This document shows, piece after piece, positions 33,401 through 42,600 of a stretch of 64,000 nucleotides of DNA (position 1 is the stretch's first letter; the number at the start of each line of letters is the position of its first letter). The stretch comes from Antedon mediterranea (lineage: Eukaryota > Echinodermata > Crinoidea > Comatulida > Antedonidae). A program made the translations under genes and the position numbers. The DNA lies in contig NC_092679.1 of assembly GCF_964355755.1 (NCBI RefSeq), positions 18,218,932 through 18,282,931 of the forward strand, written 5' to 3'. The notes under the pieces were generated by a model, which worked only from the letters and a program-made list of their open reading frames with translations, searched no databases and was not told the origin of the DNA.

Positions 33401-34782
33401 CACGGTATCAGCCAATCTGGTGCCACGTCCACGATATCATCAGTGTGCAAATATCATAATGAGCAGCGGACAAATATTAACAACACTTTAGCAAAATTAT
33501 AACACGTTTTTTCTATCTTTGTCATTAATTTTGCATAAATTTAATTATGCTAAAAACCAGTGAATGATGTCACAAGGGATGGAGTGAAAGGGATTATGGG
33601 AGATTTAGCACTCTGCTAATTGGTCTGGGATTGATACTGTAATAGCATATATCCGAGAATTATTTGAAATTTTAATAAAAATATTGACTTTATGCATTTC
33701 TTTTAAATACCTCAGGAGAATGTATGAAGTGTTATGAAAAGTTTTGAATTGTGCATCCTTTATAAAAATTCCCATGGTGAAAAGTCTAGGGAAACTATTA
33801 ACAAACTATTGGAGGTTGATATACAGGTTGCAAGTACAATTAATATTAAAAATTAATATGCATACCAAATTAATGAATATGTCTAGTACCTAATTAATGG
33901 ATGCAATAGACAATACTAAATAAATATCAATCATTAATTCAGAATAAGGCAGGGATATACAAAAGCTATTACTGAATCCAATATAGTGAAAATGTTTTTA
34001 ATAAATGCAATGTACTTATGAATATTCAACAGCATAATTATGAATATTCAACAGCATGTTTATTTATTCAACTTGCATGCAGTCAATAACTAATAGATTT
34101 AATATTAAATTTAAGTACTTCAATATTCATTTACTATCAAGGACTATTTTTTATGATTTCAGAAAGTTAAATCATAATGCAAAACAATTCATTCGGCAGA
34201 TGCATCTGTTACCATGCCGATTGATTAGGAATCATTTATTTTTAGCAGCTGGCATGGGTGTTGATTGGTTGTGTAAAGCATTTGACCTTAATAACTAAAT
34301 ATGAGAAAAGATTTGCAGCATAACACAGTCCTGGATAGTATAAATAATGAAAACTTTACACATACTGTACAGTCAGTACTGTCCTGTTGCGAAGTTTCAG
34401 GTATAAAATTTATGTTAATGAGGTTGACCGAGATACATTCATCATTTTAATATGACCCAAAATCACCCAATCAAATGTTTGATGAAAATTATAGATGCGT
34501 GTTATTGGCAAAGATATTAGTTTTTACAATATTTAGTACTAGAGGCCAGAAAAGGAATAACAGTACAATATAGGACAACAAAATGGAATAAGGAAAGTTG
34601 AATTTAAATGGTTTATTCTGACTTACCCCTGGTCGTTGCCAGACAAATGGTCTAGGAGGTTTCTGACTGAAGAACAGATTCTTCTCGATTGCTGGGAATT
34701 CATCATCTTCATACAATGTTCCTTTCTTCAAACATTCATTCTTTAATTTCTGGTAATCCTGGTTTTTGTATGGTTTCGACAT
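17183..34782 (-). CDS. Classical calpain (calcium-activated cysteine protease)
   Basis: Twenty coding exons (minus strand): 34782-34627, 31118-31049, 27237-26985, 26791-26539, 26320-26229, 26144-26067, 25938-25784, 25465-25263, 24873-24653, 24370-24328, 23925-23917, 22441-22412, 20919-20836, 20496-20439, 18810-18749, 18409-18341, 18233-18155, 18058-17942, 17610-17555, 17209-17183 (TAA). All join in phase to 704 residues, the normal calpain length. The catalytic triad is intact: Cys78 in GDCWFLAA, His235 in GHAYTITG and Asn261 in RNPWG; the Cys-His spacing of 157 equals that of calpain-2. The C2-like domain III carries an acidic loop ([17 protein letters not shown], exon 8). A short Pro/Ala/Thr linker precedes a penta-EF-hand domain from about residue 525: DMEVDAWEL (EF1), [10 protein letters not shown] (EF2), DTDNSGTF (EF3), [13 protein letters not shown] (EF4) and a fifth degenerate hand. 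It is a cytosolic Ca2+-dependent protease; the exact paralogue cannot be assigned. The intron 7 donor (GTTTGA) is weak. Confidence 0.95.
17240..17350 (+). repeat. SINE 3'-tail fragment with (TTA)n
   Basis: GGCGCTATATAAATACTG followed by TTATTATTATTATTATT. This type of ending is common for tRNA-derived SINEs, and it resembles the end of the element at 27889-28200 (GGTGCTTTATAAATCC then a TATTATTA run). It lies in calpain intron 19. Confidence 0.5.
18811..20438. other. Calpain intron 14 content
   Basis: About 1.6 kb, AT-rich, with no exon found. It contains a minisatellite of about 27 bp (19258-19450). Confidence 0.5.
19258..19450. repeat. Degenerate minisatellite, unit about 27 bp
   Basis: Repeated GGGAGAATGAATTTCTGGTT / GGAGAACGAATTTCTAGTT units, five to seven degenerate copies, trailing into TTTAGGGAGTAC repeats. 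It lies in calpain intron 14. No function apparent. Confidence 0.7.
20920..22411. other. Calpain intron 12 content
   Basis: AT-rich with a long poly-T run (about 21449-21479) and a fragment starting GTGGCGGATCCAGGATTC at about 21651, a sequence that looks like the end of a nonautonomous DNA transposon. No exon found. Confidence 0.45.
22442..23916. other. Calpain intron 11 content
   Basis: About 1.5 kb between the 30-nt and 9-nt exons. AT-rich, with a tandem duplication TATAGCCAGAAGAGGGAG (two copies near 23680-23715). No further exon seen. Confidence 0.45.
23917..23925 (-). other. Calpain 9-nt microexon (Glu-Ala-Gln)
   Basis: The minus strand reads TATATTCAG|GAAGCTCAG|GTAAAAAT, a proper acceptor, nine in-frame bases and a consensus-like donor. 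Skipping or including it keeps the frame. The flanking exon 10 ends in phase 0 and the next 30-nt exon (22441-22412) begins in phase 0, so both small exons could be optional pieces of the linker between the C2-like and penta-EF-hand domains. Inferred from splice signals only. Confidence 0.5.
24482..24610. repeat. Fragment of the GGGGACAC-type repeat family
   Basis: Contains GAAACCCTCCTGTGGGAAAC, GGGACACTTTGTC and CAACTCCTATTCAGGGAACACC, matching in style and block order the elements at 38459-38625, 38985-39105 and 43070-43200. It lies in calpain intron 9. Confidence 0.4.
27655..27800. repeat. Degenerate tandem repeat, about 60 bp, three partial copies
   Basis: The blocks CAGCCTATTTT and TTATTAGGCTTGTTCAA recur at roughly 60-bp spacing, with a third shortened unit ending at GCAGCCTCTGGG. 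Confidence 0.55.
27889..28200 (+). mobile_element. tRNA-derived SINE
   Basis: The head resembles a tRNA: GGCTTGTGGCGCAGTGTATT as A-box region and GGGTTCAAATCC as B-box 40 bp later. It is followed by a body containing CCACCCAGGTGTATAAAG and GGGTACCTG, a pairing I recall from other invertebrate SINEs, and it ends with GGTGCTTTATAAATCC plus an AT-rich repeat. About 310 bp, in calpain intron 2. Confidence 0.7.
29727..29869. repeat. Tandem array with one inverted unit
   Basis: Five direct copies of GGGTCTCCCTTTTCGTATA-like units (about 24-28 bp period) follow one copy in reverse orientation (ATACGAAAAGGGAGACC), so the left end can fold into a 17-bp stem with a 7-nt loop (TATATTT). It lies in calpain intron 2. 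Confidence 0.8.
30240..30480 (-). repeat. Possible LINE 3' end with (ATTGA)n tail
   Basis: On the minus strand an AT-rich 73-codon frame runs into ATGATATTTCCGAAATAAAA and then GAAATTGAATTGAATTGAAT. A short pentamer tail after an AATAAA-like stretch is typical of CR1/L2-type LINEs. There is no recognisable reverse-transcriptase motif in the part present, so this is weak. Confidence 0.35.
31119..34626. other. Calpain intron 1 content
   Basis: A 3.5-kb intron. It contains a 17-bp minisatellite (32211-32515), a poly-C tract near 31244-31255 beside GGGGACC-type repeat sequence, and AT-rich filler with short duplications (for example TATGAATATTCAACAGCAT twice at 34017-34057). Small minus-strand frames at 32694-33090 lack any family signal. 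Confidence 0.5.
32211..32515. repeat. 17-bp minisatellite
   Basis: About 17 nearly identical copies of TATCAATCATATTACTG, with two units lengthened by an extra CTGTA. Because 17 is not a multiple of three the frame rotates, producing an artificial long open frame (32197-32574) with a 17-residue period; it is not a gene. Confidence 0.95.
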
Positions 34783-34801
34783 CTTTCTTCTTTAGTAACC
34801 T
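34627..34801 (-). other. Calpain exon 1 boundaries and start codon
   Basis: The minus strand shows AATTTTCAG|AGG at 34802/34801, then ATG at 34782 in the context AAAGATGTC, and a GTAAGT donor at 34626. An acceptor upstream of the start means a separate untranslated leader exon exists. Confidence 0.7.
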
Positions 34802-34878
34802 CTGAAAATTAGACAAAAATGTCACGCTCTGATATAATTACAATTTATATAGTACTGTCACATATGTTTTACATTAAA

Positions 34879-34952
34879 GCATTAGTGGTCTAATGGTAGG
34901 GTGCCTGCATACCAAGCAGAAGATTCCGGGTTCGAATCTCAGCTGAGGGTGC
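34879..34952 (+). ncRNA. tRNA-like sequence (Gly-like, probably pseudogene or SINE head)
   Basis: GCATTAGTGGTCTAATGGTA resembles the 5' half of tRNA-Gly; a 7-nt anticodon-like loop (ATACCAA, anticodon ACC) is closed by CTGC/GCAG; the B-box GGTTCGAATC is perfect. However, the acceptor arm does not pair and the T stem has a mismatch, so a functional tRNA is unlikely. It sits in the inferred 5' UTR intron of calpain, on the opposite strand. Confidence 0.45.
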
Positions 34953-35916
34953 TTATTCTTACCTTATTATAATAAATCAGTTCATAAATTGATTTCCTGT
35001 ATAACAGCCATGTATTTTGTAGTTTTTCTATACTTGTAAATTTGCATTATATGTATTTCTTTTAATTTTTTCATTTCTATATTCTATAATTCATATCAGT
35101 TTATTCATAAATTATTTGTAGGCCTATGTATGTCACAGGAGTGAATACTGTTGGTAAATTATAGATAGATGTTGTGCATTATGTTAATATATTTGAAAAT
35201 CCAGACATAGCCATTTATGCAAGTGCTTGTTTACTGTACAGTATACTGTATGTAAATGATATTTAAACATTTATTACCTTATTGTATACCAGGTTTAATG
35301 TATAGATGATAAAATGGGAAAATATGTACATACTAACATACAGTAACTACTAACACTACATACAATACTAACACTTTACTATCAGTTTCAAATATATTAT
35401 TCTACTATTTCAGTTTTATTGGGCCTACAGTACATGAAACTATTGGCGCGCCATAGATATTGGCGTTCCATACCCGAACGAATTATACACCTCTTTTGGA
35501 GGACCTCACACATCCCTTAGCATTCTCATGTATTTAAATGTACTTTTTCTTTCTACCGACCTAATTTTCGAAACAATTATTTTGCGCTTGTATTATAGAA
35601 ATAGCATAGCAAAAGACATAAGATAATTGAAACCATCATAAACACAAATATTAACATTAATGTAAATAAAAATGTAATCTACAATAACAAATTAATAGAG
35701 TAGGCCTACTCGACTCTAGTGCATATGATAAGTGCTTTCTCAGCACATAGCGAAGTCATGCATGCAAAAACAGGTCAATAAAAATACAGATTGCACCCAA
35801 ATTAACACAAATGAATAAGCATGACAACTAGTGCCCGGATATGATTAATACCATAATGAAATAAATATGATATAAATATGTCTAAAAAAGCTGCATTTAC
35901 CCCGACAAAAACTTAC

Positions 35917-36030
35917 CTTTTACACCGGTACCAAAATCACGATACCACTACAGTATACGCTAAGTGCAGTGTAGTAGTGGGTGGTATATCGGGGAGAAAA
36001 CCGCCGCGGTACGTGCCGACGCCCAGAAAA
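35917..36030 (-). other. Inferred calpain untranslated leader exon and promoter area
   Basis: The minus strand carries a consensus donor AAAG|GTAAGTTTTTG at 35917/35916, preceded by a GC-richer stretch (CCGCCGCGGTACGTGCCGAC on the plus strand, near 36001). This is the best candidate for the missing 5' UTR exon that splices to 34801. The transcription start is not determined. Confidence 0.45.
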
Positions 36031-37293
36031 TATCTCATAAATTTGCAATACCGCCATCTATAGTTTACCTAGGAGTATTTTTGTTTTATTGGAGTAAACA
36101 ATTACAATAAACTTCTATATAAAAACAAGTTCACCGTAAAATTATTTTGGTCTAGCAAAGAAAGTGTATGATATTGTTTTCTTTTAAAAGAGTGATTAAA
36201 GAAAATATTCATTAATTAAATAAATAATTCCACGATTATATAATATATACAGTATTTCATTTAATACTTTTACTACTATTTTTTGGTATTCTTACAATGT
36301 ATAACGTTAAACTGCATATAAACAATGATCCGTACAAGTTAATTTAACTTCTATTATTTTTGCGTTCATATTGTTTAATTTAAAATATTGTCCCTACTTT
36401 TGAATTTAATAGACCTACAATTCTGCAGAGAAAAAGCGCGTTAATGATCGATTAACTATCGAAATATCGATTCCTGAAAATCATTTAAACAAATATGTAT
36501 ATATAACATAACAGTTAAAGTGTCTTAATGAAAAAAAATCCCGAGAGAGAAACATAAAGGGTGAAAGAAAGTTAGAAAAGATAGTGAATGGTGTTTAATA
36601 GCCTACTGCGTGACTCATGTCGTGAACCAACTTATAAGGTGTATACCGCCCTCTTTGGCTGTAAGTTTGTACTAATTACATTTACAAAGAAATACTTACG
36701 CGATCCGGTATACAAACTTGTTTTAAAAGAATGTTCTGTCCAGTCCTACCAGCTCAGGAGCAGCCACTAGACTAGTTTACAATCGTTTATAAATTCTAGA
36801 CACTTCGGCTTTGTTTGTGTTAAAAATTTTACAATATTAAATATGGAGCTAGTTGTTCCGGGGGATGGAGCTAGATAAATTGTACTCTAAATGTGACCTG
36901 GATTGCGCTTTAAACTACTGTGGTCACTGTACTTTTGAAAAATTAAAACAATTAAAAACTTAAGCCGTTTACTGAGGTGTATCCGTAGCCCGGGTGTCGG
37001 GGATTAGACTATAGGTTATACCTGTAACTAATGGATGTTGAACAGCACATAACGCACGTTTTTTGAAAAACTAGACTCCGGTTATTTTTAAAGGCTTTTA
37101 ACAAATCTTTAAAAGAGCATTAGGGACCCTGTCTGTAATAAGGTACATCCGGGGATTAACTGTCATATATCAGGGGACTTAACTCGAAGGGTATTAATAG
37201 GTAGGCCTGGTCAAAGAAGGAAAGTCCTAGTGATTCCCAATGTTGAGTCACAACTTGTACCGAATCGGAATGCCCAATTATTTTTCAAATCTG

Positions 37294-37687
37294 AAGCTTT
37301 GTCTACACTATCAAACTTTATGTGACAAAAAAAATGTGATGTGCCCATATATGGACGTGGCTTGGTGGTTATGATGCTTGGCTACCACTCCAAGGGTCCT
37401 GGGTTCAAGTCCTGTCACATGTCAGGATTTTTTCTAAGGACCAAATTCTCCACTCCCAAAGACTTGTAATAAGACTTTGTTTATGTAGAGCATCTTGTGT
37501 ATATGTTTGTCTTGTGAACCTCTGAGGGTCCCTAATGATCAGCAATAGCTGGGTGAATCATCCTCATTAAATATGATTAAAAAAAAAAAAAAAAAAAAAA
37601 ACCTTATTTGGGCATGATCACTGCCATATTTGGGCACATCACACTTTTTTGTCAAACTAGTTTGATACGGTAGTGTAGACAAAGCTT
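37294..37687. mobile_element. MITE family A, copy 2, split by a SINE
   Basis: The left terminal repeat AAGCTTTGTCTACACTATCA (37294) and the right end GTGTAGACAAAGCTT (to 37687) are exact complements over the outer 15 nt. Compared with copy 1 the middle is interrupted by a SINE with an A-run (about 37355-37601). The flanks of the insertion (GATGTGCCCATATATGG and TATTTGGGCACATCAC) are normal MITE interior. Confidence 0.8.
37355..37601 (+). mobile_element. tRNA-derived SINE, family 1, copy 1
   Basis: The tRNA-like head GTGGCTTGGTGGTTATGATG (A-box region) is followed by GGGTTCAAGTCC (B-box, 37401-37412). The body contains GAGCATCTTGTGTATATGTT and TTGTCTTGTGAACC, and the element ends in a run of about 23 A. 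A reversed copy of the same family lies at 49945-50092. Confidence 0.8.
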
Positions 37688-38458
37688 TAGAAAGGCTAAG
37701 CAGGGAAGTATACGCATAATACCTCCCTGGGCTAACTAATTACAAATGCGCTATTATAATCACTAGCTGTTTAATTAAACCAAATACAAGAAAGTTAAAA
37801 ATGCAATTACTAGTTGTACGGCGATAGATATTTCCTCTATCTAAAAGCGGATCGTGTGACGTCACAAATAAATTAATTAGATACTGTCTATTAATGAATA
37901 TTCATACCACGATGTCCTTTGAAGGTTGCGTGTTTGCAACACCTGTCCAGGTACGCACATCATGAATAATTATTATTTACCAAGTTTGTGTTTAATAAGA
38001 TAGATAATTATACAGGTATTGTGTTCGCATTTCTTTTGCGATAAACGTGTTTCGTCATTAATATACGTTGCTCTTGTAACGCAACACTTACTAATTACCA
38101 GGGACCTAATTAATAAGGTTGATGATGTTCTGTGGTATTATACACACTACTCGTGAAAATCTAACCTAATTCCTTCATATTAAAGCATGCCGTTTTGATA
38201 AATATCATACCCGGTTATTACGATTAGGGAGGCCATGAGACGTGTGGGTGGGGAGTGCGGATAAATTCTATATTTTTTAAGTGACGTATTGTTTATTATC
38301 CTTTTTATGTATTTCTGCATTTTTGTATTGTAGGGGTCCTCATGAGACAAGCTACTGCTTCTAGTGGGGGCCCCAGTTGTCAAATAACTGAATAAATGTG
38401 TATAAATTAAGAATTACTGTTTGACAGTGTTTCACCTTTGCAGTGTTTTATAATCTTA

Positions 38459-38625
38459 CAGTAGAACCTCCTTCTTTTCAGGGGACACCCTAAGGTGACC
38501 TCTCGTAAATCGAACAATGTCTTGTGACACTAGGCCAACTCCTACTCCCATGTAAGGAGACACTTTTTGGGTTCCGAAGTTGTCTCCCCCCCCCCCCCCA
38601 ATAAGGGGTTTAACTGCACTATAAT
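38459..38625. repeat. GGGGACAC-type interspersed repeat
   Basis: Starts ACAGTAGAACCTCCTTCTTT, contains CAGGGGACACCCTAAGG and CATGTAAGGAGACACTTTTT, and ends in a poly-C run plus AATAAGGGGTTTAACTGCAC. The end sequences CAGT...ACTG suggest short terminal inverted repeats. No coding capacity. Confidence 0.5.
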
Positions 38626-38984
38626 ACTAGTAAAATGCATTGTTGTTGTTTTCAGCTACTGTATTTATTTTGTTGTTGCTTTGCCAAATGAACTTTAGAA
38701 ACTAGAGTAGATTTATGGACAATAGCCAGGTTAGTGTGCAGGTTTAAATTTTCTATCAATAGTGTTTTGTTTTGATATTATCAATAGCAAAAAGCATTGT
38801 TGTTTTCCCATTTACCTTCTATTCATACGCAGTTATTTATTTTGTTATATTTGGTCCTAAATGAACTTTCAACTGGAGTACTGAAGTTGTTGACACTAGC
38901 TGGGTCAAGGTCAAGAGTATTGTTCTTTTGCAGCAACGTTGGTTTAATCCATGGTTTTACTAACAAACTTGATCACATGATATT

Positions 38985-39105
38985 GTTCAGCAGAACCCCT
39001 CGTTTTGGGAAACCCTCCTACTCAGGGGGATACCCATTTGTGACACTTCCCTGTGAATCAAATGAGGGGAATTTTGTATGGGTATCCCCGTAGGGTTTCT
39101 GTCAG
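38985..39105. repeat. GGGGACAC-type interspersed repeat, fragment
   Basis: Contains CAGAACCCCTCGTTTTGGG, ACTCAGGGGGATACCC and GGGTATCCCCGTAGGG; the two GGGGATACCC/GGGTATCCCC blocks are inverted relative to each other. Confidence 0.45.
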
Positions 39106-39640
39106 TATGATGAAATTTGTTTCGTCGATGAATGAAACATAATTTTTTTTGCAAAATGTCGTAATGCCAAAAATAATGATAGGTCTGGACAATAACGCAT
39201 TAGTTATAATATAGCGATACATAGAATTGCATAATACATCTTTTAATCATTGTTGTTTACAGTGAATACAGATTTGTATTTTATAAATGTAAGCCTACTT
39301 TTGATAAAGATATCCAATCACATGACCAATTGTTAGTGCTGTTACCATAGTACAAGTGTTGTTGTATTATAATAAGCTTATTTTACATTTCTCCATTTAT
39401 TATTAGCCACTCCCTCAAATTATTGCATAAGGAACTTGTATGGTAACAGGAATCCGTGCATCTGATTGGTCGATGCACGTTCAGTTGGAATAAAGGGTTT
39501 TCCTTTGTGTTTGACAGTCATTTAACCTCTCACACAGCTGATCGTCAATACAGTATATTGTTTACAAAAATTGCGGAAGGCTTTAAGCCTATTATCATCT
39601 ATCTTTTGCAAAAAAAACTGTAGAAAATTCATCTTTAGCG

Positions 39641-42600
39641 ATGGAGTCGGACTCGTATATGAAAGAGAATCCACTGAGAGTGAAGAACACAAAGGGTTGG
39701 GTGATAACGGCGTGTACATTTCTTATAATTTTACCAGTAACTGGTGTCTTGAGCTGCTATGGTGTTATTCTGGTCGAGTTGCAACATGAGTACAAAGATC
39801 TTTCAGATACAAAAGCAGGTTTGTGGAACATTTAATTAATATTCGTGTAGAAGAAATATATATATATAATATGTTCGCATGCGAATAACGTTTTTAAATT
39901 TTATTTCAATACGGATGATTTTAGCAGATGTCCAGGAATTAGCTATATTATCAGTCTTTTTAGTTTTAGGCCTATAATAGTTTAATACGACTAATGTGCA
40001 TATTATGGTAGGCCCTACATGTGATTACACAGGTCATTTGACTGACCACCAGTGGATGGTCATAAATATTCATTCCTCCAGACTATTCCAGTGTCCACCA
40101 TGCTGCTACACCTGTAGGCCTAGGATGTCGAAATTCAGAACTGCATTGTGCAATCGTGTTCCTGTATGTTCACTACGATAAACCCACTGTCAACAAAATG
40201 ATTCTGTTGATATAGAATGCAATATATATTACCAGACTATTTGGCACCTCAAACATGTAATTAAACCAATACTAAATGTATACGATGTTAATATTGTTGG
40301 TACCCGTTTTGGGGCATTAATAGCCGCTTTTAGTATAAAGGTCATGCTTTCATTCAGGTAATATGGCAATGGGCAATGTTGTCGAACGTGTCATACATTA
40401 TATATAGGCCTATAGTACAGTAATACCCCCAATATTAACTGTATTATCGCCCCAATTATCGCAGTAGACATAGAATTTAAAAAGACTCGTGTACTTTACA
40501 ATGTGATTTTTTCATGAAATAATACTGTGTATGAGAGATGTTATTTAGTTATAATATATTATTAATATTATATTATTATATATTAATAATATATTAATAA
40601 TCAATGCTCCATAACAGTATTCTATGTGTTCTTCGTGGTAATGGACTTCTTTTGTACTGGTTCTTCATTCCTTATACAGTTGTACAGTACGTATTAAATT
40701 AAATACGTAGGAAAACAATTCGATACGAAGTGAATTAGTTAGCACAATATTCTCTAGTTTATTTGTTGTTTTTTCTGATCAACGAGCCTTTGTTCAATTT
40801 ATGTATGGTTCAATTCAATATATGCTGTATTACATTTCTAATAAACTCTTCTATTCCTTTTCTTAAATTAGTAATTTGGCACTCTAGCTTAGCATGCTTA
40901 CCAGTCCCAAGGTCTTAGGTTCAAAGCCTCTATTTATTCTATCCTATTCATAGCAACAGGATAATCTGTGGCTAAAGCACTGTCTACACTATCAAACTAG
41001 TTTGACAAAAAGATGTCAAAATTTGGTGTTGATGTGACATGATCACATTTTTTGTCACATAAAGTTCAATAGTGTAGACAAAGCTTTAAAACGTTAGTTT
41101 TTTTGTTAATCAATTAAATGTCCCCATACTGTAATTGGCAAGGTATAACTTGCAGATAAAAGATCTATTGTGTTGTGGTTACATAGTGCTGCGAATTCTT
41201 AATTAAATAATTAGTTAGACCTAATAATATGAATACGAAACAATTTGGTTTGTTAAAATTTGGAAAATAAAGATATCTGGTAAAAATGGAAGTAAACTCC
41301 ATTGGTTATGAATATTAAACAAAAATATATTCACTAGGCCTATATATTTCTGTATTTTAGACGATTAAATTCAATGTTGGCTATACTAGATGAAACAGAG
41401 GGAAGGATAGATCGGAGTAAAAAAAAACAAAGATACTGGCAACAAAAATGAATAATTTTTATTTCCATTAAAAATAATAATTAGGCCTAATTTACAAGCA
41501 TTCATACAGAATAATTAGAAGGAAGCCAATTTATACATTATTTCCACTTTATAATATTTTAATGTAATATTAATAACATTTGAGAAAAATAACATGTGAT
41601 GCAGAAAGTAACACTAAACAGTGTGTGTGAAACAACGTGACGAGTATGTTTTTATCACACGATACCTGTCAGGTGAAAGTGTCACCTTTCGTTTTAAAAG
41701 TTACCTAAGACCGTGTTCGTACGGCGATTGAAATACACGTTTATTTGGTTTTTACCCTTGGGGTAAAACCCATACGACGTTCGTACGAATAATCAAAGTA
41801 CCGGTAAGCTGACACGAAACCAATTAAGATCAGAATTCTTAGGTCAAAAAGCGCCCTCTGTGCGTCGACCCATATCAATTGACATGGCGTGTTGACATAT
41901 TCAACTGGATATTGCATGTCGTTTTGTGCGCAAATCGTTCAATTATTATTTTTCAATCGACAACCAGACCTATATATTTATAATACATCGAATACAATTT
42001 ATTTTTTAACTAAATAATGATCGAAAATCCTGCTAACGTATGTTGTTTGTTGACCACGTGTATTTATCGTGCGAGCCGAACTATTGTTGTGGAAATTCCA
42101 TTTAATGTACACGCATTGTACCCCTCTTGTAAAAATCACCACGTGTATTTATCGTGGGAGCCGAACTATTGTTGTAAAAATTCCATTTAATGTACACGCA
42201 CTGTACCCCTCTTGTAAAAATCACCACGTGTATTTATCGTGCAAGCCAAACTATTGTTGTGGAAATTCCATTTATTGTACACGCACTGTACCCCTCTTGT
42301 AAAAATCACCACGTGTATTTATCGTGGGAGCCGAACTATTGTTGTAAAAATTCCATTTAATGTACACGCACTGTACCCCTCTTGTAAAAATCACCACGTG
42401 TATTAATCGTGCGAGCCGAACGGTTGTTGTGGTAAAGTCACAGACACCAGGCTACCACAATACAGAACTCCTTGCCGTTACATGTACATTATAAGCCACC
42501 GATTCGCAAGTTCAGGTCACCGGAGAAAACCAACGAGTTGATTATTTACATATAATTTTACAAAACAATAGATATACATTTGCATTAACGAAAAAGAACA

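Larger units (their letters stand above)
36061..39640. other. Divergent intergenic region between calpain and SLC16 genes
   Basis: About 3.6 kb with both genes' upstream regions at its ends. It holds a SINE-in-MITE composite (37294-37687), two GGGGACAC-type repeat fragments (38459-38625, 38985-39105) and AT-rich filler. No coding exon supported. Confidence 0.5.

Noticed and set aside
40880-40945. tRNA-like stretch (TAGCTTAGCATGCTTACC and GGTTCAAAGCC)
   Set aside because: Only the two promoter-like boxes can be seen; no cloverleaf could be drawn and no SINE body follows before the MITE at 40975.
42069-42302. 77-codon frame with repeated peptides
   Set aside because: By-product of the 85-bp tandem array; it does not extend beyond it.
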